From NCBI GenBank assembly GCA_001970955.1, contig MPUH01000014.1, positions 1 through 64,000 on the forward strand: a stretch of DNA of 64,000 nucleotides. Reading direction: 5' to 3'. The stretch is from Stentor coeruleus. Lineage: Eukaryota > Ciliophora > Heterotrichea > Heterotrichida > Stentoridae. Below the pieces are notes generated by a model. It was not told the origin of the DNA and ran no database searches. It saw nothing but the letters and a program-made list of their open reading frames with translations. Every line of letters starts with the position of its first letter. The first letter of the stretch is position 1. This document shows positions 33,137 to 42,465 of the stretch, in pieces. The translations under genes were made by a program, and so were the position numbers.

Positions 33137-34192
33137 TTAGTAAAATATTTCTAAATAACTCGCCACTACAACTGAATTTGTCGCTGATCGACACAAAGGA
33201 CAAAACTCTTGCCCACCAATTTTTTTTATACATTCAATACCCAATGAGCAATTGCATATTTTTTCGAAACCAACATCAACAACTGGTTCTGTTTTGCAAG
33301 AACAACACATAGCCGCTGATCCAACTTGTTCTTCAATAGCTTTTGTTAATGGGTTTTCTTTAAGAACTTTAGTAAATTCTTCAAATCCTTCATTTTTTGT
33401 CGTAAATTGCAACAATGCTAAAGGTAGAGGATTAAAAGAATTAGTCATTTGAAAGTCTTGAGGATTAAGTCTTTCAACATGTTCAGACTCAGTTTTGAAA
33501 TCTTGAAAAAGAATTCTAGAGTTATCAAGGGTTATAACCGGGGAAAGGTTTTTAAGTTTTGAGTAAAAGTTGTTAACTTTTTGTGGAGGACTAGATTGTA
33601 TACGTTTTCTTGTAAGGATAACTTCTAAGAGTTCTTTGAATTTATTAGTTAGTTTTGCTTGGTTAGAATAACAAACATTAGGTTTTTGATATAATAAAGG
33701 ATTTGATGAGGATAATAAATAATAACAAGGCTGTCCTTCTTGGTCTACATGAAGCAAAGGGACTTGAAGATGTAAGCATTCATCATAATTACGATATTTT
33801 GTTGGCTTTTCAGATGTCATAGTAAACAAAATCACTTCGATATTCAAGATTTCAGCGAAGTTGGATATTTTTATTGACCTTATAAGATTTTCTGCTACAG
33901 TTTTGAAATCATTTTGGAACTTTTCGTCTTGTAGCATGTTTTTATAAGTGTCGTAGGTTATTTCATTACGTTCTACTTTCTTGAGGAAGTCTATTATGTT
34001 AGAGTATTTTGATTGGATTTTTGAAGTGATTTCATTTAGGAGTCTTGAAAATGGGTAGTTGATGAAGATGAGTTTTTCAATGTAAGATTCGAAAACTACT
34101 GATTCAAAACTTGAGAATATGCTGAGCTTGAAGTAAGCATATCCTTTATTGTTTAGATAGCTATAGTCAAATGTTGAATACTCAGAAGACAT
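33137..34192 (-). CDS. RING-type zinc finger protein with an otubain-like N-terminal region
   Basis: The protein has 351 residues. The C-terminus (about 295-340) carries a variant RING: Cys-x2-Cys, then CNC, a later Cys, and a closing CPLC pair, so E3 ubiquitin ligase activity is plausible. The N-terminal 180 residues resemble, at low similarity, the otubain (peptidase C65) fold: an N-terminal GYAYFKLSIFSSFES where otubains have GNCFYRA, a helical insert, a strand-helix pattern ISNFAEILNIEVILF, and CYYLLSSSNPLLY where otubains have the catalytic HYDILY. If so, both the Cys and His of the active site are missing and it is a pseudoenzyme. The RING call is solid; the otubain idea is tentative. 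Confidence 0.8.
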   Translation of the reverse strand: MSSEYSTFDYSYLNNKGYAYFKLSIFSSFESVVFESYIEKLIFINYPFSRLLNEITSKIQSKYSNIIDFLKKVERNEITYDTYKNMLQDEKFQNDFKTVAENLIRSIKISNFAEILNIEVILFTMTSEKPTKYRNYDECLHLQVPLLHVDQEGQPCYYLLSSSNPLLYQKPNVCYSNQAKLTNKFKELLEVILTRKRIQSSPPQKVNNFYSKLKNLSPVITLDNSRILFQDFKTESEHVERLNPQDFQMTNSFNPLPLALLQFTTKNEGFEEFTKVLKENPLTKAIEEQVGSAAMCCSCKTEPVVDVGFEKICNCSLGIECIKKIGGQEFCPLCRSATNSVVVASYLEIFY

Positions 34193-34965
34193 TATTTATA
34201 GACTTTTTTTATAGGACTAATTATTGTTTTGTTTTTTAAAAGAATTTTATGAGAGACTTGGAGATTAGATGATTTGAGGTGTTTTTGTGATAAGTTGGCT
34301 TAGGTTTTTATGATTTTATATGAATTGATGTAGATTTTTTTATATGATGGCTGGAGATACTTTTAAGGATTTTTGAGGTGGAAAGAAGGTTTCGAGTGGA
34401 TTTTAAGGTTGTTTGAGTTTTTATAGGAAATTTTTTATTGTGGAAATAAAGAGAATTTGCCTGTTATTGTTAGTTTGGAATGGGTTTGATATTTTGATTG
34501 TAAAAATGAATTTTGTAATAATTGTTTTGGGAAATATTCGACTCAAGAAGGGTTGATGTTGAATATAAAATGTGATGTATGTAGTTGAAATAATGATATA
34601 TTTAGCATATTAGTAATTATGAATTTTTATTGTAAAACTAATATCATTTACCTGTATTGGTTATATCTATCTTAATATCTTATTTTTCTAATATTTACAC
34701 TAATCCAAACTCATTAAACATAAAAAATCTTCCAACAACACAAATAAAATCGCCCATTAAAATCCTAAAAATCCCACTTTAAACAAGATATTAAAACTCC
34801 AACACCAAATTACTACTAAAATCCCCACTTCTCCATTTCCACCCATTTACCCTTAAAACCATGCATTTATCCAACCTTAACCTACAATTTTTTTTAAACC
34901 AACCTTCCCATTCTCCTTATCAAAACCATTTAACTTTTTTATCATTCTACTCTATTATCTTATCC
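34193..34965. other. spacer between two minus-strand genes
   Basis: From 34193 to about 34560 the plus strand is G-rich and C-poor (5' flank of the RING gene). From about 34680 to 34965 it is C-rich and G-poor (3' flank of the EGF gene). No gene is supported. Confidence 0.5.
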
Positions 34966-35748
34966 CTAAGACCTACTAGACTTACTAGACGAACTCACAC
35001 TTTCCCTATCAGCCTCAGCATTCCTCGACCCAAACTTAGCCATAAAATCCGCAGCTACTTTCGGCATCTTATCCGGGTTTTTCCAATAAAACACCGCAGC
35101 TAACAACACTGATGCAATAATCAAAAACAATACAAATGCAACAAAAATCCCTACACCTCCACTTTCATCTCCATTATCAATCTTATATTCACAATACATT
35201 CCTGAATATGAACTTTTACACTTGCATAGATTCCCTTCGCAATTCCCACCATTTTTACATAAACCTTTACAGCTTTGTGAAACCCCACCTATAAGATTAA
35301 TGTCCATACACTGATAAATTGACCCTTGATATGTTTTGCATATAAACTGTAATGCGCAATCTGTGCATTTTACTTGCTGAGGGATGATTATAGAAACTGT
35401 TTCTGAGAAAGTTTCCCTTCTAGCACATGGAAACCAGCCATTTGCATCAGTTTTTTCGTTATATAAAGAAAGCGGAGTATATGTCAAATCCGCTTGTAAA
35501 AGTCTTAGTGTGCAATTCGCCCCATCTGAAGGGTGGATTACAGTCCAACTTACTGGATGATAACTTCCTGGCTCTATTAGACTATGAGATGGACCTTGTC
35601 TTGCCCCACCACAAGGACTTACGTCAAAAACTTTAGATGAGGTCTCAGATCTTGGCACTGGGTCTATAAGAATCACTTCCTAAGTTAGAATTACAGGTTT
35701 TTGTAAACTTTGAACTAGGGATATCAAAGATAGGATAAATATGACCAT
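34966..35748 (-). CDS. type I membrane protein with cysteine-rich ectodomain and one EGF domain
   Basis: A 15-nt intron at 35680..35694 links a short first exon (ATG at 35748) to the main frame, giving 255 residues. Exon 1 encodes a signal peptide (MVIFILSLISLVQS). The ectodomain begins with a region around SPCGGARQG and VSWTVIHPSDG that resembles LPMO-like/BIM1 or chitin-binding surface domains, though the N-terminal copper-ligand His is not evident. An EGF-like module follows (CKGLCKNGGNCEGNLCKC ending SGMYC). Then come a single membrane helix (VGIFVAFVLFLIIASVLLAAV) and a short Ser-rich cytoplasmic tail. It is probably a surface receptor or adhesion protein. Family assignment of the first domain is uncertain. 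Confidence 0.83.
35680..35694 (-). other. 15-nt intron
   Basis: On the minus strand the intron is GTAATTCTAACTTAG, with the A at position 10. It contains a TAA and a TAG. Splicing joins the signal-peptide exon to the EGF protein in frame. Confidence 0.92.
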
Positions 35749-36234
35749 GATGATATTTTATATTTGTTATGGTAGGATTGGCTTAATTTAAGGATTTTTT
35801 TAATTTTTTTTGTTTGGGTTTATTGAGAGAGTATGGGTTTTAAGGTGATTGGAAAGGGATTTGGATGTTTAGAGAGAGGTTTTAGGTTTAGAAGACTTGG
35901 GGATTAGAGAAAGGATGCGAAATTATGGTTTGGATGATGGATGTGAAGGAATGATATTTTTTTTTGGTTTTGATAGGTTTGAAGACGGTTAGGAAGATTT
36001 GATATGATATTTGGGTTTTTGTGTTTTAATTAGGGTGGATTATTTTATGTTTTTATAGAGTTTATTGGCTTTTAGCATTTTTCAAATTACTTTCGGATTT
36101 ATTATAGATTTAAATTTAGGAAAGCTGTTTTTATCACAAACTTATTATATCAAATTTGAATATTACAAAACTTTATTTCCCATTTCATATTTATCACTTT
36201 TCCTATGCTAAATTTAAGTATGCCAAATATATCT
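35749..36234. other. spacer, no gene seen
   Basis: From 35749 to about 36060 the plus strand is very G-rich and C-poor, as expected 5' of the EGF gene. The remainder is mixed AT-rich DNA before the stop of the RRM gene. Confidence 0.5.
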
Positions 36235-36846
36235 CTAATCATTATTCTTTAAATAACCCAAAAACGCAACCCAAGCTGAATCTTCATATAAAAGCGAGTA
36301 AAGCTGTTCAATACCTAATTTCCTTAGATTTCTCCTACCTTTATTTAGTATTTCAGGACAATCCATTGCAAGTTTCTTACTTAAAATCTCCATAACTTGT
36401 GATACAGGCATATCCATATTAATTGTCTCTTCAACCACAACTTTAAAATTCTCTTTTGTTTTTTCTTGAACTGGCAATGATGCAGCTATCCTTTTAAGCC
36501 CAAATTCATAGATTTCTTGAATTTTATCTTTTATATTATTGTAAACTTCACTTTTGTTTTCTATAGTTTTGCTAGTTTTTGGCTTGTATTTTGAGGCTTC
36601 TAATGTAAAATTGTTTACTTTTTTACCTGAAATTAGAGATATAGCATTTTCAGCTGTTTGAGGATCTTCATATTCAATTAGGGCATATGTCATGTATTTA
36701 TCGAATTTACTACTTGAGAGCATGAATTTTTTGAATTTGCAGATTTCTAAAAATAAACCTTGGGCCTGAGCTTTGGATAAATTAGCATCGATACCTTTAA
36801 CATAAACAGTTGACTCTCGACTCCAATTCGTTGCCATTGCCATCAT
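36235..36846 (-). CDS. RRM RNA-binding protein
   Basis: The protein has 203 residues. Residues about 12-88 form one RRM: STVYVKGID as RNP2, YMTYALIEYED in the RNP1 position (an aromatic is present, but the consensus is loose), and a last strand NFTLEAS. The remaining 110 residues are helical with no recognised domain, and might form a protein-protein module. Methionines at positions 1, 2 and 4 make the exact start ambiguous by a few residues. The role in RNA metabolism is inferred from the RRM only. Confidence 0.8.
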   Translation of the reverse strand: MMAMATNWSRESTVYVKGIDANLSKAQAQGLFLEICKFKKFMLSSSKFDKYMTYALIEYEDPQTAENAISLISGKKVNNFTLEASKYKPKTSKTIENKSEVYNNIKDKIQEIYEFGLKRIAASLPVQEKTKENFKVVVEETINMDMPVSQVMEILSKKLAMDCPEILNKGRRNLRKLGIEQLYSLLYEDSAWVAFLGYLKNND

Positions 36847-36983
36847 ATTTATATCTTTATTCTAACAAAAAACCTTAACAAATCCTAAATAAATTTCCAC
36901 AATCCTTACGAAATCCTTATCAAGTAGCCTCACATATTCATTTTAAATATTAACTACACACAAAATCCTAAAACCCTCCTCTT

Positions 36984-38069
36984 TTACGCATAATCTTCCT
37001 TAACGCAAATATAAATCAAATACTTAAGATCCTGAAGCATATACTTCAATCCCCTAGTCCAAGCTTCTTTATTCCCTGCATCTAACTTAATCTCTACAGT
37101 ATTAACCTTAAACATCCTATTCTCAATCTTAACAGGTAATGATAGCCTAGGACATTCAGCTTCTAACAACAAAGACAGTTCATAAATCACATCTAAAAAC
37201 AGACTTTGAGCCAAATTATACTTGCTCAGATTTTTCGAAAAACTTGGATCAGTTATAAAAAGGTCATATTTTTTCTCAGTATCATGTACCTGAGAAATTC
37301 TTGAACAATTACCTAATGGATATAAAATACATTGTGCACTTACAAAACCTTTCATTCTAAAAAGTGTTGATAATAATAATACACAATGTCCCCAAGCAGC
37401 ATTTATTTCATCCCAAGTCACCATATCTGAATCTAATCTTCCAAGTCTTAAACCACTTATAGTACCGAATTGATTACAGGTACTAATATAAAAAAGCTCA
37501 TTAAGAACATTTATGCTGCTTAAATATTTTAGTTCATCTTCAGCAATTTTTAATCTTTGAGTCACTTCAGAATGCCCTTCTTCAAAAAGCAGCAAATCCA
37601 TTTCAGTTTTATTAGCATCAATCCAGTAACCTTGTTCTTCTTTTTTCAATTCACTTAAGGTGTTTTCATGTTTTAAAAGCTCTTCAGCTAGGATTTCACT
37701 TTCATTTTTAAGGTTTTGGAGCTTTTGTTCAAGGGCGAGAATAAGACTATTATCTGAATTGTCTGGGGTTTGTTGTTCGAGTTCTTTTTTGAAGAGATTT
37801 AAGTGTTCTTCTAAGGATTTTTTATTCATTGTTGCTAGGTCTGTTTCTTTTTCTATTGGGGCGAAGAGGTTTTCAAGACAATTTAGACAGACATATTGTT
37901 GAGAAGGATGAGATTTTGAAGCTAAGAGGAGGACTCGATCGATTTCAACGATTTTTTCGGAATTGTAAGGGAGAAGATCTTGGAGTAAATTTGAAGATAT
38001 TAAGGGTTGGTCTGAGTCTACTAAGGAAACTTGGATTTTGCAATAGTAACAACGAGATTTATCTTCCAT
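36984..38069 (-). CDS. BECN1: Beclin 1 / Atg6 / Vps30
   Basis: The protein has 361 residues, shorter than human Beclin 1 (450). An N-terminal CYYC and a later CLNC pair match the cysteine pairs of Beclins. A coiled coil spans about 80-180. The BARA domain (about 185-355) is clear: FGTISGLRLGRL, then WDEINAAWGHCVLLL, YPLGN and the C-terminal WTRGLKYMLQDLKYLIYI. In other eukaryotes Beclin is a regulatory subunit of the class III PI3-kinase (Vps34) complexes for autophagy and endosomal sorting. The BARA aromatic region that binds membranes is partly conserved. The BH3-like segment is not obvious. It lies about 140 bp upstream of the RRM gene on the same strand. Confidence 0.93.
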   Translation of the reverse strand: MEDKSRCYYCKIQVSLVDSDQPLISSNLLQDLLPYNSEKIVEIDRVLLLASKSHPSQQYVCLNCLENLFAPIEKETDLATMNKKSLEEHLNLFKKELEQQTPDNSDNSLILALEQKLQNLKNESEILAEELLKHENTLSELKKEEQGYWIDANKTEMDLLLFEEGHSEVTQRLKIAEDELKYLSSINVLNELFYISTCNQFGTISGLRLGRLDSDMVTWDEINAAWGHCVLLLSTLFRMKGFVSAQCILYPLGNCSRISQVHDTEKKYDLFITDPSFSKNLSKYNLAQSLFLDVIYELSLLLEAECPRLSLPVKIENRMFKVNTVEIKLDAGNKEAWTRGLKYMLQDLKYLIYICVKEDYA

Positions 38070-38142
38070 TTATATGTTTTAGATTAGAAAAAATAGGGTA
38101 TATGGAAGATTAGGAAATCTAATAATTTTATTATACAAATAA

Positions 38143-39495
38143 TTATCTCACACTTTGGACTAAGTTGTGACGCTCTCTACGGTCTTTTAGACGATCTGCT
38201 AGTTTGAGGAGAAGGTCAGTTGGCTGGGAATCTAATTCTTCTGAACCTAGGAACTTTATTACTTCGTCTTCGGTTAGATCAAAGTCTATCTTAACATCAG
38301 GATCAACCTCATCAGGGTTCAAATTAATCAACCGACTTATCAAAGCTTCTTCCTCCAACCTTTGCACCCTTGCATTTCTAAACCTTTCATCCTTAAATTC
38401 TTCATTAATTTTAACTTCAGAATATAATTCAGCAGCATTCTTATGAGCTTTTGTTGATACATTTTTCAATTTCTCAAGCCCATCAGGTTCTGGGATTATC
38501 TCAGGTTCCTTTTTCTCAGGAATAGCTTCAGGAATAATTTCATTTTCCTTTGTAAAAACCATCTAAATATTTTTTACATGTTTAGATTTTAAGTATTCAC
38601 CTTTATTACCAAGTAAATTTTTCTGCACACTGGGTAGGATGCTTTCTTGATTTCCATGAATATCTAAAACACATTGAATATATTGAAAAAGTAAACCTGA
38701 AGATTTTGATATTTTTTCTAGATTACTGGGTTTTAGGAAGGATATTTTTTGCATCATTTTCTTGGCTCTTTGGATTTGGATTTTTGAAATTTGGTCCGGG
38801 TCTGTTTTAGCAATTATGTCTTTAATATGATTCTGCATAAAAAACTGTTTAGCAAGACTTAAAGTAGGTTTCTGTTTCTGTAGTAAAACCAATATAATCA
38901 ATAAAACCTTTCCAATAGTATTATGGTTAATAAACTCATACAAAGCTTTAATTTCCCCTTCATTAATCCTAGAAACAATACTCATAAGCTTCTGTTTAGC
39001 AGTATTCAAAACAAGTTTACTTGGTTGTTGTCTAATAAAACTATCAAAAGACAAATTCCTATTTGTCTCAGGAGGTAAAGTCTCAATCTCAATAATATTC
39101 GGTTTTCTTGACCTTAAAACAGATCTTTCTTCAACAGTTACAGGTGTAAAAAAATCTATAATCAAATCTTTTGCACATCCTAACATCATTCTATATGTAT
39201 CATGTTGAGCTATAGTCATATCTGGCCATAATCTTATCCCAATAACAAAGTCTTTTACATTCATTCTATTCAATAACCCTAAAAGTTTTATCGAAGCCCC
39301 TTCTTCTTCTTCATAAGTTTCTTCAAAACTTTGAACTTTATAAACTATCGCAACCCAAATACATTTTGAATCAGAGTTTTTTAATTGTTGAAACAAAGAT
39401 GTTGCCTCGGTTTTAGTATCAGCTTTAGCACAGCCAGCTTGAAAGACATTTCTTTTAAAAACTGATTTCTTTCCATAAGTTAAGGCAGAAGACAT
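38143..39495 (-). CDS. two-part protein of unknown function joined by a 15-nt intron
   Basis: A 15-nt intron at 38563..38577 contains the TAG that separates two frames. Splicing gives 445 residues. The first third has alternating strands (KCIWVAIVYKV, then FVIGIRLW) faintly like an ADF-H/coactosin fold. The middle is helical, with ending phrases (LEKISKSSGLLFQYIQ) that recall the region after the dynein heavy-chain stalk. The last 135 residues are charged and helical and begin with a Pro/Glu-rich linker. None of these similarities is strong enough to name it. Without the intron, an ATG directly after the TAG would be called as a separate gene by mistake. Confidence 0.75.
38563..38577 (-). other. 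15-nt intron
   Basis: On the minus strand it reads GTAAAAAATATTTAG, with A at position 10. Removal keeps the phase (Lys-His then Met-Val) and eliminates the TAG. Confidence 0.88.
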
Positions 39496-39520
39496 TATGT
39501 TAAATATAAATGTTTGATTT

Positions 39521-39911
39521 TATATGAAAGTTGTATATCCTAGTTTATTTTAATCTAAAAAACTACTCGGGTTTTTCCTTCCAGAAAGTTCTTTGAGTTC
39601 ATAATTCTCATTCATTNCAAAAAGAAAAAGAGTTGTATATCCTAGTTTATTTTAATCTAAAAAACTACTCGGGTTTTTCCTTCCAGAAAGTTCTNTGAAA
39701 GTTGTATATCCTAGTTTATTTTAATCTAAAAAACTACTCGGGTTTTTCCTTCCAGAAAGTTCTTTGAGTTCATAATTCTCATTCATTTTAGCCACAAACC
39801 TAATCACATCATTCCATAATTCGTTTACAACCTCAANTTTGAGTTCATAATTCTCATTCATTTTAGCCACAAACCTAATCACATCATTCCATAATTCGTT
39901 TACAACCTCAA
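39521..39911. repeat. triplicated assembly-join cluster (N at 39617, 39695 and 39837)
   Basis: The same short segment (the stop region and last codons of the gene at 39721..40401) appears three times, separated by single Ns, and an adjoining 74-bp piece (39763..39836) is repeated at 39838..39911. After the first N comes an extra A/G-rich string that fits none of the copies. This is the messiest join in the window. Confidence 0.9.
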
Positions 39912-40401
39912 AGTCCTTTTTAAACTCCCAGTTTTTATACAAAGCTAAATCACAAAGGGCACCTATGCTAAGTCCATCTAAATGTTTATCCAAATCATCA
40001 TCAAAAGCATCAATTTTTATTGGTGTCAGTTTTGCAATTTCTTTTTTCAAAGCGCAAATATCTTCAGTAATTGGATAATCACAATAACTAATATGCTTAC
40101 CTTGACTTGTATGGAAATCATATACAGCCCATAATCGATATTGAGCATTTTTAACACTACATCGTTTGTATTTATGAAGTACATGTTTAAAAGTATGCCC
40201 TATCATTTTGTGATACATTAATGCTATAGGTTTAGCTTCAGCTTGGCTATCAGAAAAATCTAAATATTTGTCTAATAATAATGAATACTTATAAGCATAT
40301 TCATTGTTTATAGCTGGATATTTATATTTATTGTGTGAACCTCTGATAATAGGAGTATCATGTATAAGAATTTCGCAAAGTTTGCTGAAATTGTATACCA
40401 T
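39721..40401 (-). CDS. conserved-looking protein of unknown function
   Basis: Collapsing the 74-bp duplication plus N at 39837 gives a continuous 201-residue protein. It is mostly helical with scattered His and Tyr (MYHKMIGHTFKHVLHKYKRC) and an acidic loop (DAFDDDLDKHLDG). There is no membrane segment, signal or zinc site that I can define. Because of the three joins, the 3' end could differ slightly from what is written. I do not recognise the family. Confidence 0.7.
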   Translation of the reverse strand: MVYNFSKLCEILIHDTPIIRGSHNKYKYPAINNEYAYKYSLLLDKYLDFSDSQAEAKPIALMYHKMIGHTFKHVLHKYKRCSVKNAQYRLWAVYDFHTSQGKHISYCDYPITEDICALKKEIAKLTPIKIDAFDDDLDKHLDGLSIGALCDLALYKNWEFKKDFEVVNELWNDVIRFVAKMNENYELKXEVVNELWNDVIRFVAKMNENYELKELSGRKNPSSFLD

Positions 40402-40537
40402 TGTATTATTTGTTATGTAAAATTTTAGAATAAAATGTTTGTGGCAAATTAGATTTTGTTAGGGATTATATGAAGTGTATGTTAAAATGTTTATAAAATG
40501 GTTATAAAAATATAATGCAGGAAAGATTGGGATATGG

Positions 40538-41666
40538 TTATGGCATTTTTTTATAGAAAATTTGGTTTATGAGGGACTTTAGGGACGTGTCTAGATCTGA
40601 CTCGCTATAGTCGTGGATAGGGTTTTTTATATAAGGTTCTGGGGTTGAGCTGAGTTCTTCGATTATTTCAAGATCTTCATCTTGGTTTTCGGGTTTGTAT
40701 AAATTTTTACTTAGATTTTCTTGGTTTAAGGTGTCTAATAAATTTCTAACTCGGTCAATTTCTAGCTTGTACTGCCCTTGTAAGGTGTTGATTTCATTGA
40801 AAAAACGGTCTTTTATTGTTAGGACTATGTCTAAAAATTGATCTTTTAAAATTTGAGCTTGAGACCTGTGCTGTTTTTCTTTAGCTTCAAGCTGGCTTTC
40901 GTACTTTTTAGTCAGATCTTCGATATTTTCTTGAAATTTCCTTTTCTGAACTTCGATTTCAAGGTTTTTATCTAAGATGATTTTTTCTAACGACATATTT
41001 GGGGTTTTTGAATTGATTTCTTTCATAAGGGTTTCTATGTCCTGCCTATTCCTTCTTATTTTCTGCTCATGACGTTCTTGTAATGATTGCAAATGTAAAG
41101 CATGCTTACTATTACAATCATTTAGTCTATGGGTTAGTATAGCAATTGTTTCATTTGCTTGTTTCAATTGAGTGCTCATTATAAGTATTTCTTCATTCAA
41201 TCTTGCAATGTTACTGATATATTTTTTTTCAGAAGTATCAGAAAGCTCAGATTGTGGTGGACATATATCCAAAGTTGCTGTATTATAACGACTATGCAAA
41301 GAGTTAAAGTGAATTGTATTGCTTATAGGAGAATTCGCTTTAACTTCAACTGATATCGCACTTTTATTCGGACTTCCAGATGGAGAACTCACAGTTTTCC
41401 TATGATATCCTCTTTTAAAAGTCTCTTTAATATCTGCAGCGTTTCTTAAAGCTTTAACTGAAATCCAAGAATTTGGAATGCTAAGATTATCTTCTAAATC
41501 CATATATATATTTAAAGAGTTTTCATATCTATAATAAAAACAACATATCAGAGTTCGGTCTTTGCTAATTGACAACTTTTGAGGATAAAAAATGGTTGTT
41601 TTACCCTGATGGTACCACCAAAATTTTTTAGGATATTTTTCTCTTAATCTAGGTTGTATACAGCAT
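40538..41666 (-). CDS. coiled-coil protein; 5' end uncertain
   Basis: The clear part starts at an ATG (41503) followed by DLEDNLSIPN and runs to 40538 (321 residues), with a coiled coil from about 110 to 270 and an acidic C-terminus. However, the frame is open and strongly coding-like upstream (for example KFWWYHQGKTTIFYPQ and LICCFYYRYEN), with no ATG in frame. A putative 19-nt intron at 41643..41661 would join an ATG at 41666 to it in frame (MLEKYPKKFWW). Because confirmed introns here are 15 nt, this start is tentative. The Trp/Tyr-rich N-terminus may be a small beta domain, PH-like in texture. Confidence 0.65.
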
Positions 41667-42465
41667 TACTATATTACCTTATCATATAGTTTTAGATAAT
41701 ACCAAAAACAGTCTATTTTGGATTTACCTAGAAATTAATTGATATTTTCTTTCTCATAGATATTATAATAATTAGTTCAACAACTTACTTAGCATAAGAG
41801 AATATCATAATAAACAATTTTAGGCAAATTTTCATAAATTATCTTAAAACTGGATTTTTTGTGGATATTATTATTGTATTCTCTTATCAACAACTAATTG
41901 AAAATGCATCATATACTGAGTTTTATAGTCTTGTTCGTTTATCTAAAGCTTCACTCTCAGACTCAGACTCAGTATCAAAATTTCAATAATTGAAAAACTA
42001 AGAATAATCTAAAAAGGCATTATAAAAAGTTCATATATAAATTTCTAATGATAATCCAATATTCAGCATATTTTCTAAATATATAAACCTTACTTTTTTA
42101 TTAAAAATGCTATGAGTATTTAGTACAATACTTGAAAAGAAATTTACTCTTTTATTTAGTGATTGTAAAAGAATATAAATTATATCTACCCTGATGCTCT
42201 AGACATAATCTGATTAAGAATTTATCTCCTCGCAAATCTCTCTGTAAATTAGCCATTTATAATTACCAATCACCTCTAAATCCTCTTTTTAAATAATTAT
42301 ATCTTATCTCTATATTATCTCATCATAATAGCAAAACCTAACATAAAAATACAAAAATCCAATTATTATAAAATAAAAAATTCCCTCTGGATATTTGTTT
42401 TTCAAATTAAAAATTTACAACTTTATAATATTTACCTTTTACCTTAAAACTAAATACTATTATAA
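41667..42465. other. intergenic region, no gene supported
   Basis: AT-rich spacer. A short acidic frame near 41935..41995 (minus) reads as a run of Glu-Ser but has no start. From about 42190 to 42465 the plus strand is C-rich, the 3'-flank pattern of the next minus-strand gene. Confidence 0.45.
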
